Positions 51,256-60,986 of a stretch of DNA of 64,000 nt are shown piece after piece (the stretch's first letter is position 1; each line of letters starts with the position of its first letter). The DNA is from Campylorhamphus procurvoides (taxonomy: Eukaryota; Chordata; Aves; Passeriformes; Dendrocolaptidae): NCBI GenBank assembly GCA_013396655.1, contig WBMV01007391.1, forward strand, positions 155,172 through 219,171, given 5' to 3'. The position numbers and the translations under genes are program-made. The notes under the pieces were generated by a model. It searched no databases. It had not been told where the DNA came from and saw only the letters and a program-made list of their open reading frames with translations.

Positions 51256-53089
51256 GTAATGTTCTCTTATTATTTCTAGTGTCTGGCCTTTTAGGAAAAA
51301 AAAAAAGCCACAGTAACAGTCTTCACTTTTCAAACTATAGTCGATATGTTTTATATCTGTATCAAACTGTATAAATGTTTTCTGTATGATGATTATATTA
51401 TGTCCCAGCATAAAACATATGTAAGGAGGAAGGAAAATAGGCAAATTAATCTCCAGATAGTTTATTTTAATAGGCACACTGAACATTCTGCATAGCGTAG
51501 ATTATATGTAAGACAGCTCTTGTCTTTTACAATGATCTGAGGCACTGTTATAAAATGTTCTGTTCTAGCTGAATAGGGAGCCTGATTAAACAAAATAACT
51601 AAACAAAAAGGTAATTTTTGGTAGAGGAAAAGTAACAATAAATGTTTTGATTTAGTGGGGATTTGAAGTCCCTGTGATCTCAAGAGTTTTATAACTTGCT
51701 CATCTTTGCTCTTGATATATGACTTTATTTGTTTTCTCTCAAGTGCTTTGGAGTGTTGTCTGTAGCAAAGTGAGGCCGGAGCTTGAGCCTGTCTCTGCCA
51801 CGAGCCCAGACACTTGCTTGGAGTGCGTGGTGGAAGTGCCTGCACTATGAGGGGCAGATCTGTGAGAGGTGACAGAGGAGAGAGATGTCTGGGGGTTTAA
51901 TTTCTTCCAGCTGTTGAAATGCTGTTGTTGCTCTGCACCACCACACTCTTAGCTTGTGCAGTCAGGTGTAGGTGTGTTTAGGAAACCATGTGCTTGTTTA
52001 AACTCTTTTATCCCATAAAAATAACTGCTTAATCCTAAAAACTATTTGTTAACCTGTCGTGCTACCAGAATTTTCTTGAAGAATTGGGTTTTGTGTGTTT
52101 TAGAGGCTGTAACTCAACTTCAGGACTATATTTGTGCCAGGATACTAGACAGAAGGTGGAAATGCTGCTGTGCTTCCACTGAGTGTGTATTACTGTTTTG
52201 TACAAGACAACAACAGGCAGCTTTAGAGGCATCCTCCAGCAATGTCCATGGAAGCGGAGTTTACAGAAGGACCAGCAATGCTGAGGCACAAGGTGCCAGA
52301 GGGCAGTGCTTGGCAGCCTTCTTCCAAGTCCTGGTACCCTGGATGCAGCGTGCTGCTGCTTCTGCCTTGAAGAAGAGCATAGTGATAATGTTTCTTTTCC
52401 CCCAGCTTTTCTATCTCATAAGATTTCAGTTAAGAATTTGGAAGTGCTCCAAGTTTAGTCACTGGGAAACTCATTTGGAAAATGTGGGGAGAATAACAAG
52501 ATAATGTCTTTTCCTTGGTGAATATTGTATGTGATCGATCACAATGAGGAGTGTATTGCAAATGAAACAGCTGAAGACTGCTGCTAGGAGAGAACTAGCA
52601 ATGTTTTTTTATCCTGAGAGGTTGTATTTTCAGGGCAGTTGAATAAGACAGAAAATGAATATCCCTGTTAACACTAGGAAAAGGCAAGAATTCATCACAC
52701 CTGTTGACAGCTAAGATCTGATATGAATAGAAATTACAGGAAATAATAATACTGTGAGAAGCCTAGCCCTCTGAGGGCTTCTCTGTTGCCTCCAGCAGTG
52801 CTTTATTAGAAGACCAATGTCAAACAGTACACATAAAAGTACTGATAAACAAATTGATACATTCACATCTCAGACCTGACATTTCTGCTTTCAGAACCTC
52901 TTAAAACAACATAAAGAAAAGACTATCTCTTTTTTTCTTCAAATGAGGCTTCTTTTAATAGTATGTTTACAAGTAATTTTTTATATACACTGCTCTATAA
53001 GCTTAATTAATGGTATAAATTTCAGATTAGAGAGATTACTCTTCTGAAATTGTATTTTGCTCTTTCTTTCCCTTCTATAAATGTTTCAG
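51256..53089 (+). other. GALNT7: GALNT7 intron 5
   Basis: A 1.8-kb intron upstream of exon 6a. It contains a GC-richer part (51,760-52,380) with a chance 152-codon frame that matches nothing I know. A T/C tract (CTCTTTTTTTCTTC near 52928) and the exon 6a pyrimidine tract (CTCTTTCTTTCCCTTCT) could take part in splicing control. Confidence 0.65.
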
Positions 53090-53272
53090 AACTACATGTA
53101 CTGTACCTCTAATAGATTACATAGATGGGAATGATTATTCCATTGAGCCACAGCAAGGTGGGGATGAAGATGGTTTTGCCAGAGGGGCCTGGGACTGGAG
53201 TTTGCTATGGAAACGAATTCCGTTAAGCCACAAGGAAAAGTCCAAACGAAAACATAAAACTGAGCCTTATCG
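53090..53272 (+). CDS. GALNT7: GALNT7 exon 6a, alternative copy of exon 6
   Basis: A 183-nt exon (acceptor ATGTTTCAG, donor CG|GTAAAG), residues 278-339. It is a tandem duplicate of the exon that starts 165 nt downstream. The framework TTCTVPLID, GGDEDGFARGAWDWS, LWKR and KTEPY is kept. Differences from 6b are Y288, D293, S295, E297, Q300, L316, I321, S324, H325, K326, S329, K330 and H333, so 49 of 62 residues are identical. There is no stop, frameshift or loss of a splice dinucleotide, so selection seems to maintain it. It is less like the mammalian reference GALNT7 I remember than 6b is. Its role is inferred: an alternative acceptor-side segment of the catalytic domain. Whether it is already annotated as an isoform elsewhere cannot be checked here. 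Confidence 0.92.
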
Positions 53273-53282
53273 GTAAAGAGAG

Positions 53283-53435
53283 CTGTTTACATACTGTGAC
53301 TCATAATGAATAATTTTCTAAACCCTTTCGTTTTTCCCTCCACCCCTGTTTTCCCATGAACTACGGTCGGTGCACGTGTGCCACACGGGTCCTTGCACAT
53401 AACTGCATCTTCCCTGCCACCATCCGCCACCCTGC
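53283..53435 (+). promoter_or_regulatory. GALNT7: AG-exclusion zone upstream of exon 6b
   Basis: After the AG at 53281-53282 there is no AG dinucleotide until the exon 6b acceptor at 53436-53437, leaving 153 nt of AG-free intron. It holds branch-like CTCAT (53300-53304) and TTCTAAAC (53316-53323), followed by a strong pyrimidine tract (about 53323-53355). A second, conventional candidate, CATAAC at 53398-53403, has a weaker tract behind it. Long AG-free zones usually mark a distant branch point. One at 53303 or 53321 would lie only about 31-48 nt from the exon 6a donor. Confidence 0.7.
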
Positions 53436-53437
53436 AG

Positions 53438-53620
53438 AACCACATGCACTGTGCCGCTTATAGATGTCATAGATGGCAACACTTATAAGATTGTGCCCCA
53501 AGGGGGTGGTGACGAAGATGGGTTTGCTAGAGGAGCGTGGGATTGGAGTATGCTATGGAAGAGGGTTCCCTTGACCAAGAGAGAGAAGGAAAGCAGAAAG
53601 ACAAAAACTGAACCGTATCG
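53438..53620 (+). CDS. GALNT7: GALNT7 exon 6b, reference-like copy of exon 6
   Basis: A 183-nt exon (acceptor CACCCTGCAG, donor CG|GTAATC) with the same phases as 6a, residues 278-339. It reads TTCTVPLIDVIDGNTYKIVP, then QGGGDEDGFARGAWDWSMLW, then a basic loop ending KTEPYR. This matches the mammalian reference form as I recall it, notably V-I-x-G-N-T-Y, PQGGGDEDG and SMLWKRVPL. In GalNAc-T2 the equivalent of the AWDW segment (Phe280-Asp-Trp282) contributes to the pocket for the acceptor peptide, as I remember the crystal structures; here the Phe is Trp. The exon follows a 165-nt intron with an unusually long AG-free stretch, and TGCATG motifs lie downstream, suggesting regulated inclusion. 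Confidence 0.94.
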
Positions 53621-53643
53621 GTAATCACTAAATCACTTACCCG

Positions 53644-53659
53644 TTTCTCTTTTTTTCTG
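53644..53659 (+). promoter_or_regulatory. Pyrimidine tract just downstream of exon 6b
   Basis: A run of T and C with TCTCT and TTTCT elements (TTTCTCTTTTTTTCTG) sits about 24 nt after the exon 6b donor. Such tracts are typical PTBP1 binding sites and can repress the adjacent exon. This is motif recognition only; binding is inferred. Confidence 0.35.
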
Positions 53660-53684
53660 AAGTCACTATTGATCCACTAAAACT

Positions 53685-53690
53685 TGCATG
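53685..53690 (+). promoter_or_regulatory. TGCATG (RBFOX-type) site, 65 nt after exon 6b
   Basis: An exact TGCATG hexamer in the proximal downstream intron of exon 6b. RBFOX proteins bind (U)GCAUG, and downstream sites generally promote inclusion of the preceding exon in muscle, heart and neurons. It is one of three such hexamers within 460 nt. Confidence 0.5.
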
Positions 53691-54046
53691 TACTTCTACT
53701 GTGAAAACCTTCATGTTTCTAACCACACTAGCCACTTTCTTTAGTTGGACCTGTTTGCCACAACTGACTATTTGCACAAAATACCTTTGCTACCTCTTGT
53801 TGCCTCTCCATTCCTGCTCTTATGTGGTTAACAGGGTGCACATTAGAATGACTGGGTTTTGTTTGGCAAAATAAAATACTGTATAACTTCCTTGCCAGGG
53901 GAAACTATTTAGCTATGATATTTTTTTTTAAGTAGTTTGGAAAAAACAGTGCTTGTTTAACCATTTGATTTGAAATAGCGAGCATGCTCTAAGTATTTAT
54001 AATAGAAGGTAATGCCTGAAATCTGGAGCCTGCTGTCATGGCCTGC

Positions 54047-54052
54047 TGCATG
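54047..54052 (+). promoter_or_regulatory. TGCATG (RBFOX-type) site, second copy
   Basis: A second exact TGCATG in intron 6b, overlapping a near-palindromic CTGCATGCAT context, about 430 nt downstream of exon 6b. Confidence 0.4.
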
Positions 54053-54070
54053 CATACAGCTGGTAGATTT

Positions 54071-54076
54071 TGCATG
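54071..54076 (+). promoter_or_regulatory. TGCATG (RBFOX-type) site, third copy
   Basis: A third exact TGCATG, 24 nt after the second. The pair plus the proximal site make a small cluster downstream of exon 6b. Confidence 0.4.
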
Positions 54077-55918
54077 TGTATTAAAAAAAAAATCCCTTTT
54101 GTCGTATTTCTCCCACTTGCTTCACAATAGATCACACCTGACAAAGAAGCACACTGTTTAAGAATCTTGGCTAGATATTTTCAAAGAATTCTAATATACT
54201 GCACGTAACATAAAAAAAAGGAAAAAATATAAAAACAACACCTTGTATTGTGGGAAAACTAATAATTTTCACAGAAGCCTTTTTATTATGCTTTGTAGTG
54301 GGATATGGTTTCTTCCCAGAAAACAAAAACTGGCTAGAAACCCTACCTTAGAAACTAGGGTTTCTGGTGGCTTTTCAAGACTGGGAGACTGTGGTTCTGC
54401 TGGTTTCTATTACTTTCCCCTTTGCACTTAACGAATCGTGTTACTACATTTGAAAGCAATCCTCACATCTTCAGAATCTAATGTCTTATATTGCTTGTAT
54501 ATATGATTTAAACATTGTAAGAACTGATGTTGGTAATTCCCTATCCTCACCCATGATTGTTCTTTGCTAAAATGGCAACACATGCAAGCAAGTTATGAAG
54601 CTTTGATCTGTTTTGTATATAGTATAAATAATACCATTTTCTGACAAGGCTGTCCACATTGGAACTTTAATATTCGCTTAGAGGGGGATAAACTATTTCA
54701 AACATCGCTGTTGTGTTCTGTGTTTACCATCCAAACAGGTCTTAAAATTGTTTAAGCAGTTCCCAGAAACACAGAACACATGTTTTCAGAATGGTTTAAA
54801 AGATGGCTTTATTTTTAATAATACTTTCAGAGACATGCCCTGCATCTGTTTATGTCCAGGCTGTGTGCATTTTCTTGCAGCAGTAACAAGGCAAGTAAGA
54901 CCAAGTAAAAGTCTTGCTGAAACTGTAGCCAAGATTTCTTAGTTTAAAAGGAAAACAACCAAAAAGATCCTCCACAGCTTAAAGCACAGACACAAACTTT
55001 TTGTAATGTAAGAATTGCCCCAGGACTGAATCCTTTGAGTAACTTTATGCTTACCTCTTCATATCCTATAAAGTAAACTACCGAGCTTATGTAGATTTTA
55101 CTGTGTTCTTTAACACGCTTGACAGCACACTGGGGGCCAAGACTGAAATTTCAGTATCTGAGGCCTCTACACTTGCCAAGTCTTTATGATGCTGAGGAAA
55201 ACCAAAAGTGCAGGAAAGCCACAGGGCTGTGATGTGTAATGTGCTTTCCCCTGCTGTGCCTGCTGGCTTCCTACCCTTTGAATCCCTGGAATGCAAGAGC
55301 AGTGTTGGAGGAAAATACAATAGAAAGCAAGTAGAAAGGAACGTTTAACAGTAACTCAGCATCTTATCAGCTGATTTAGACAGCAACTAAACTGACAACT
55401 CTTGTACTTGGAGTCAGTAGCTCTGTTTCTGTTGCCTTGCCTCTGCTATGCAGAGAGGGGTGATATGTTAACTCTATGGGTTACTTTTTCTTAAGCAATT
55501 CTCCAGACATTTATATATGGAAGGGAAATACATTTTTGTTGCAAGGAACACCACTAACCTAGAAATCTAATACAATGAAGAGACTGAATAGTGATAGAAA
55601 TTATCCATCTCAATAATTTGGTGATGCAGGAGTATTTAATTTGTGTTTTAGTTGGGTTACCAGTGTGATCTGGACTCCTGGATCCTTTCAGTACTGTATA
55701 TCATTTGAAGTCAGAAAGAATTCTCTTTATCCTTAATTTTTATTTTTTTTTGAATTGCCCACTTAATAAGGACTCCACATTGTATCCATTAGGGGGTTTA
55801 TATATTTTTTGATCCTCACTTGAAAAATGTTTGCTATCCACACTGGAAATGGCTTAACATATCTTACTCTCTATTTCAATGTGAGCAAGCTACCAAAGAA
55901 TTTTACTTATAGCTATTC

Positions 55919-56451
55919 TGCAAAAATTTAACCCCAGCCAGGAACCAAGCACCATTCTGCTGCTTGTTCATGCCCCACCGGCAGGATGGGGGAGAAAATC
56001 AGAAGGGTAAAAGCTAGAAAACTCATAGTTTGAGGTAAAGACGGTTTAATAGGGAAAGCAAAAGCCACACACACAAGCAAAGCAAAATAAGGAATCCCAT
56101 GGGCAAGCAGGAAATCAGAGCCCCATCACACGTAAACACCATCACTCCAAACATTCCCTCTTCTTCCCCCTAGTTTTATATGTTGAGCATGATGTCATAT
56201 GGTCTGGAATATCCTATTGTTTGGTTGGGAAAACCTGCCCCAGCTGTCTCCTCCCAGTTTCCCATGGACCCCAACTTCCTTGCCAGCATGGGGGTATGAA
56301 AAGCAGAAAAGGCCTTGGCTCTGTAAGTCCTGCTCAGCAATAACAAAAACATCTCTAGATTATCAACACTGTGTTCATCATAAATCCAAAATATAGCCCC
56401 ATACTAGCCACTGTGAAGATAATTAACTCTATCCCAGGCAAAACCAACACA
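55919..56451 (-). mobile_element. Solo LTR of avian ERVL type
   Basis: About 533 bp matching the common bird ERVL long terminal repeat on the - strand. On the + strand it runs from TTAACCCCAGCCAGG through CCATACTAGCCACTGTGAAG and AATTAACTCTATCCCAGGCA to AAAACCAACACA, so the - strand LTR starts TGTGTTGGTTTTGCC. A TATA box (complement of TTTTATAT, 56174-56181) lies in the middle, with a GATGTCAT CRE-like site just upstream of it. No internal retroviral genes are present, so it is a recombined solo copy, antisense to GALNT7. Flanking bases do not give a clear target duplication. Confidence 0.82.
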
Positions 56452-57197
56452 TGCTCTAATCCAAACCACAACATCTTTTTGACACATTAAAACTTGCTAA
56501 TTGAATCTTGACATATGGGAAGGGATTCACAAAGCCATTAAATGAAAAAGAAAAACAAACAAACAAACAAACAATAAACCAAAATGGAAACCTTGTACAA
56601 CTTTATCAATACCCTCTTAAAAATTTCACTGAGTATAATGTAAAGTGTTTCCTATGGAAGTAGTAGAAAAAGAGCTAGACAAATAAGATAACAAATGTGT
56701 CATTCAGCTGGGAAAACTCTCTTGCTTGTTTAATAAATAATATGTTTCAGTGTGGCAGCTCCTCAGAATATAAACTTAAGTCAGCTTTGCAGTCTCACAT
56801 GTTATCTCAAAAACTTGAAAAACTTTCAAGAGAGAAACATTTCATCACACTGATTCTTATCTACTTTTTTAAAAAAAATTATTTTAATAGAAGCATGCTA
56901 AAGGGCTGAATGGATAATTTGGTCCAAATTTATGTATCATCAAATTCATTAATTAAATAATTTGATTATAGAAGAAAACCTACAACATAGTAAAACCTGT
57001 GATTCAGTAAAAATTACATAGATGTCACTTCAGAAAATTGCTGCAAGCTGGTGACAAAGCTTTATGATTTTTCAGTGTATTGCCATTTACCTGATCTTTA
57101 CTATATGTTAACTCTGACTTGGTTCCTTAACGTTTGCTTTCTCTGAGTGCTATTGTATCCTTTTGGCAGAAAGAGTTACACTGTCTTCCTTTTTTAG
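56452..57197 (+). other. GALNT7: GALNT7 intron 6b, last part
   Basis: AT-rich; it contains an (AAAC)n microsatellite (about 56553-56574) and ends with the T-rich exon 7 acceptor tract. Nothing else was recognised. Confidence 0.6.
56553..56574. repeat. (AAAC)n microsatellite
   Basis: Five or so AAAC units in an A-rich stretch shortly after the ERVL LTR. Confidence 0.8.
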
Positions 57198-57315
57198 GTC
57201 CCCTGCAATGGCTGGTGGATTGTTTGCCATCGAACGTGATTTCTTCTTTGAACTGGGTCTGTATGATCCAGGGCTTCAGATTTGGGGTGGTGAAAATTTT
57301 GAAATTTCTTACAAG
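57198..57315 (+). CDS. GALNT7: GALNT7 exon 7 (MAGGLFAI and WGGEN motifs)
   Basis: A 118-nt exon, residues 339-378, acceptor CTTCCTTTTTTAG, donor AAG|GTAACA. It begins [20 protein letters not shown] and continues [26 protein letters not shown] and the [11 protein letters not shown] block (Trp368-Asn372) form the Gal/GalNAc-transferase signature. The Glu and Asn there contact the GalNAc moiety in related structures. It joins both copies of exon 6 in frame, since each ends in CG and this exon begins with G. The open frame runs on into the intron to about 57525, but the donor and homology end the exon at 57315. Confidence 0.96.
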
Positions 57316-59204
57316 GTAACACCAATATTAATTCAATTTAATAGATTATTTTTTTCCTGTAAATATTTCTGTTTGGAGTTCAGGCAGATGTACCTCTGCC
57401 TCATGAAGCCCAGAAGGTTTTGTTCTGAGGAGATATTGCGGCAGAGATGTGTCTCCTCAGTGTTTACCTGTGGGCTTTGTGACAGAAGTATTCAGAGAGG
57501 TGGCCATGTGCTGAGGCACAAATGATGCATAATATAGGTTTTCTTAATGGTTTGAGATTGCACTCCTCAACTCCCAAATATCTAATGTGAAAGCACACTG
57601 GCAAATTTATGGGGGGAAACTGAGTGTTCTCATAGTGAGTATAGAAAAATGTTGCTTCTAATGAAAATTATGATAGAGAACAAGTAGCACTCATTTATGC
57701 ATGTGTGCCTGTGAAGTATATAATGGTGCAACAAAAAGTAATCTGCCTGCTCCCTACCATTTTTGTGAGTGAAAAATTATCTCATATACTTTTCAGAATT
57801 TCAAGAACTTCTTTACAAGGGAAGTCTTCATAACTGAAATGCTAGCTGCATAATTCATAATCACTGTGGAGGATTTTATTTTCACTCCTAGGCATAGGCA
57901 TGCTCCTCAGTTAGCAGGAAATGTAAGATGATCGTAATTAGCTTCTTGTAGCTTCAGTACTCATAATGACACAAGTGGCAGACAGCAGGAATCTGTCCCA
58001 ATTAACAAACAAAAGTGAAGATGTCTTATATCCTCAGTAGCAGTCTGAGAAATCATAGCTTAATTTTACTAAAAGTACATTCAGAACTCCCCTAGCTACC
58101 CTTACTCTTCTTGATTTAGAGGAAAGCTCTGAGTGCACTTGCTCAGCTGTAAATCCATATGCAAAAACATAGTTATTGAGGATGTTACACACATGGGGTC
58201 TTTATCCGTATAATTCTTCATCTTGCTTAAAGTAAAATCATGATTGAAATTGCATACAGTAGTTTTCTGTTTGAAGTGCTCATTACACAGAGACCTCCAA
58301 ATTGGTTTCATGTAGATCACAACCAATCTTCACCAGACCTAAACATTTCAGTCTTGCACACTGACTCCTAGATAGCAAATATAATGAATAGCCTTGCATG
58401 TCTGAGGAGTGTTTTGATGAAACTTAAGAAAATTAATATCCTGATGCAATGAAGAAAGTAAACTTGTCTGCCCGTTTTTCCTAATACTGGTGAGTCATAC
58501 TTTTAATCTGGAATTTGGACTAACTTGGAATATCCCCAAAGTTAGCTTGAATTTGGATTTGATGCTACAATTAAACTTGTCTAAACTATGAGCAATTAAA
58601 TTCAGATTTAGGTATGTTTTCTTTCCCTGTAAAGAGATTATCCAAGGATGTGTGGGAGAGAGGGAATTTCAGAATGGTAATATATTTTACCCATTTTTTA
58701 TTTTCAGGTACTATAGCTAAAGAAAAATCCATTTCTACTTGGAGCAATGGGTTACCTAAGACATCCTTATCTCCTACTAGTTTTTATTAAGAAAAACTTA
58801 ATTGTGAATGGGCATCTAACCAAAACCCATCTTAGTGATGGCATGTGGGGTACTTTAATGAAAACAAAATATCATTTATTCTGTCATAATAAAAGTTACC
58901 CTATTCCAGATTTTGTGCACTCATTCATTACTGTTGTTTTAAAATAGTAATGGAATGAGGTGGCCCACATTTTAAAAAAGTATTTTAGCTGAGAAACTTC
59001 ATGGCTGAGTTGAAGATGTAGTCAGTACAGCCTTTGATTTCAGAGACCTATTTTCTTTATGCTTACGACTGAAGCAAAAAACATGTAAATATATCACAGT
59101 CAGTACAGTAAGAAAAGAAGCTGACATTTCTTCCATAATTTATTACCTGTCTGTCTTAAATTCCTCCTCCTATATGTTAATAATACCTTTGCTTTAACTT
59201 GTAG
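57316..59204 (+). other. GALNT7: GALNT7 intron 7
   Basis: A 1.9-kb AT-rich intron. The exon 7 frame stays open to about 57525 by chance. No repeats or extra exons were recognised. Confidence 0.65.
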
Positions 59205-59327
59205 ATCTGGCAGTGTGGGGGAAAACTGCTGTTTGTTCCCTGTTCTCGTATTGGACACATCTATCGTCTCCAGGGCTGGCAAGGAAATCCACCCCCTGTG
59301 TATGTTGGGTCTTCTCCTACATTAAAG
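59205..59327 (+). CDS. GALNT7: GALNT7 exon 8 (metal-binding His and catalytic loop)
   Basis: A 123-nt phase-0 exon, residues 379-419, acceptor TTAACTTGTAG, donor AAG|GTACTG. It encodes [20 protein letters not shown] and then [21 protein letters not shown]. His396 in GHIYR is the third metal ligand that complements the DxH of exon 5. The following segment corresponds to the flexible loop that closes over UDP in other GALNTs. The GWQGNPPP insertion is characteristic of GALNT7. The acceptor tract is pyrimidine-poor, but the site is supported on both sides by homology. Confidence 0.95.
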
Positions 59328-60767
59328 GTACTGTTTTGAAGCAACATTGAAGGTGGTTTTGATTTCAGATAAGAGCAGTTTTAGATAAATCTGTTTAAAT
59401 TCTCAGTAACAATTTAGAGAGATATTTTAGTGTCTAAAATTGAGATGGTTATCCACATGGGAGAGACAGCTTTGTGCTAATCCCACTGTTATTAAGAGTA
59501 GAAATTCCTGAAACCCATCTTCTTGCTCTAAAGCCTTCACCTACCATCTCTGAGGTACAAATCACATTTTCTATTACTTAATCTCAGCACTTCAAGCCTT
59601 TGATGCAGTGTGCCAAACTAAGTATGAACAACTCTAGTAGCTATAGCATACTCCTGGAGATGATGATCATGGGTTTGAAATCCCCCTTTATCTTGATAGG
59701 GTGTGATCCTAGGCTGAGTTAGCAAATTTTGGAATCTAGCATCTCTCAGACTTTTGTGACTGCATTTGTTAGTTAAGAAGCAGTAAATGACACCTGGGAA
59801 AATGACATGCTTTGCATTTCACCATAAAGGTTGGTAACTCCTCAGATACCTTGCAGGTTCTATAAGTGTTACTCAAAGCATGAGATTAAAATTAGACAGC
59901 ATCTCAAGAAAAGAGTGAGCCAGCTGCCTGTGTCCGAAGAGAGAACTTTAAGCAAGAAAAGTTGTTTCATATCAATTTGCATCTACCAGCAGGAAGAGAG
60001 GCAACCCTCCTGTTAAGATTTCCAAGGCAAGATGTAGAAATAGCTTTTTCCCTCTTCAGGTACCCTTCTATCCCCCACAGTGAATGTACTTTTTTTATAG
60101 CTTCATTCAATTTATGCTGAATGTGGATTAAAGTCATGATAACTTGTGTCTTTAGTCAGATCTGTTAAGACTGCTTTAACACTGGGTCATTAATGCTAAA
60201 GAGTTATACAAAGTGGGGTATGCATCTAGAATGTATATAAGTAATATTGAGGTAGAACCCAATAAACAGAAAAAGATGTGAGGGAGAGGTTTGTTCACCA
60301 AGTGAGCTATCCAGTTTTCCCCCTAATCCAAATAGCTGACCCATCTAAGACTGAAGTTTTTCCCCATAATGGACTAATGTATATCATTCTCTGTATTAAA
60401 ACTGTAGGTGAATAAAAACCCTGAATTGCAGTTCTGGTAAAAGCAAAGTAATGCAACATTTTATTGCACCCAAAACTGAAAAGGCTTTATTTTCAAATGA
60501 ACATTTTCTAACCTTAGCAAAAGACTTTGCACTGTCATTGAGCAAGTCAGTTTAATTTGGTGGCTTCAGTCCTAATCTACAATTTGAAAATAATATTCAC
60601 TCGTCTTTTATAATCCATTGATGGCAACAAATTATTAGTGCTATATAATAATTTCATGCTGTTACTTTTTAAGAGGATTAACCCTTAAACTTCTGTTATT
60701 AACATGGAGTTGTGCCTGACCTGTTGTGTGTGCTTTGACGTCACAGCAGTGTTTTTGTTCTTCACAG
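59328..60767 (+). other. GALNT7: GALNT7 intron 8
   Basis: A 1.4-kb AT-rich intron without recognisable elements. It ends in a GT-rich and then pyrimidine-rich acceptor region. Confidence 0.65.
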
Positions 60768-60986
60768 AACTATGTCAGAGTTGTAGAGGTGTGGTGGGAT
60801 GAATACAAAGATTACTTCTATGCCAGTCGGCCGGAGACAAAAGCGCTACCGTATGGAGATATATCTGAGCTGAAAAAATTCCGTGAAGATCACAACTGCA
60901 AAAGTTTTAAGTGGTTTATGGAAGAAATAGCATATGACATAACTTCATATTATCCCTTACCACCTAAAAATGTGGACTGGGGAGAG
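60768..60986 (+). CDS. GALNT7: GALNT7 exon 9 (end of catalytic domain and linker)
   Basis: A 219-nt phase-0 exon, residues 420-492, acceptor TTGTTCTTCACAG, donor GAG|GTAAGT (a consensus donor). It starts NYVRVVEVWWDEYKDYFYAS, contains RPETKALPYGDISELKKF, and ends with CKSFKWFMEEIAYDITSYYP and PPKNVDWGE. The VWWDEY...YFYxxRP and NCKSFKWFM blocks are the conserved C-terminal part of GALNT catalytic domains. The tail is the short linker to the lectin domain. It is nearly identical to the mammalian form I remember, consistent with strong constraint. Confidence 0.96.

Larger units (their letters stand above)
53621..55918 (+). other. GALNT7: GALNT7 intron 6b, first part
   Basis: Starts with the weak donor GTAATC. 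The first 460 nt hold the pyrimidine tract and the TGCATG cluster listed separately. Beyond that it is AT-rich, with no recognisable element up to the LTR. Confidence 0.6.

Noticed and set aside
51462..51845. 127-codon frame on the - strand in intron 5
   Set aside because: No recognisable product and opposite to the gene; overlaps unremarkable intron sequence.
52046..52504. 152-codon frame on the + strand in intron 5
   Set aside because: No homology, no recognisable domain, poor fit to a signal or membrane protein, and inside an intron; most likely chance in a GC-richer stretch.
53366..53390. Possible hairpin (GGTGCACGTGTGCC) in the 6a-6b intron
   Set aside because: The stem needs GU pairs and leaves a loop too small to form, so no supported structure.
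57316..57525. Extension of the exon 7 reading frame past its donor
   Set aside because: Homology ends exactly at the GT donor at 57316, and the extension has no counterpart in GALNT proteins.
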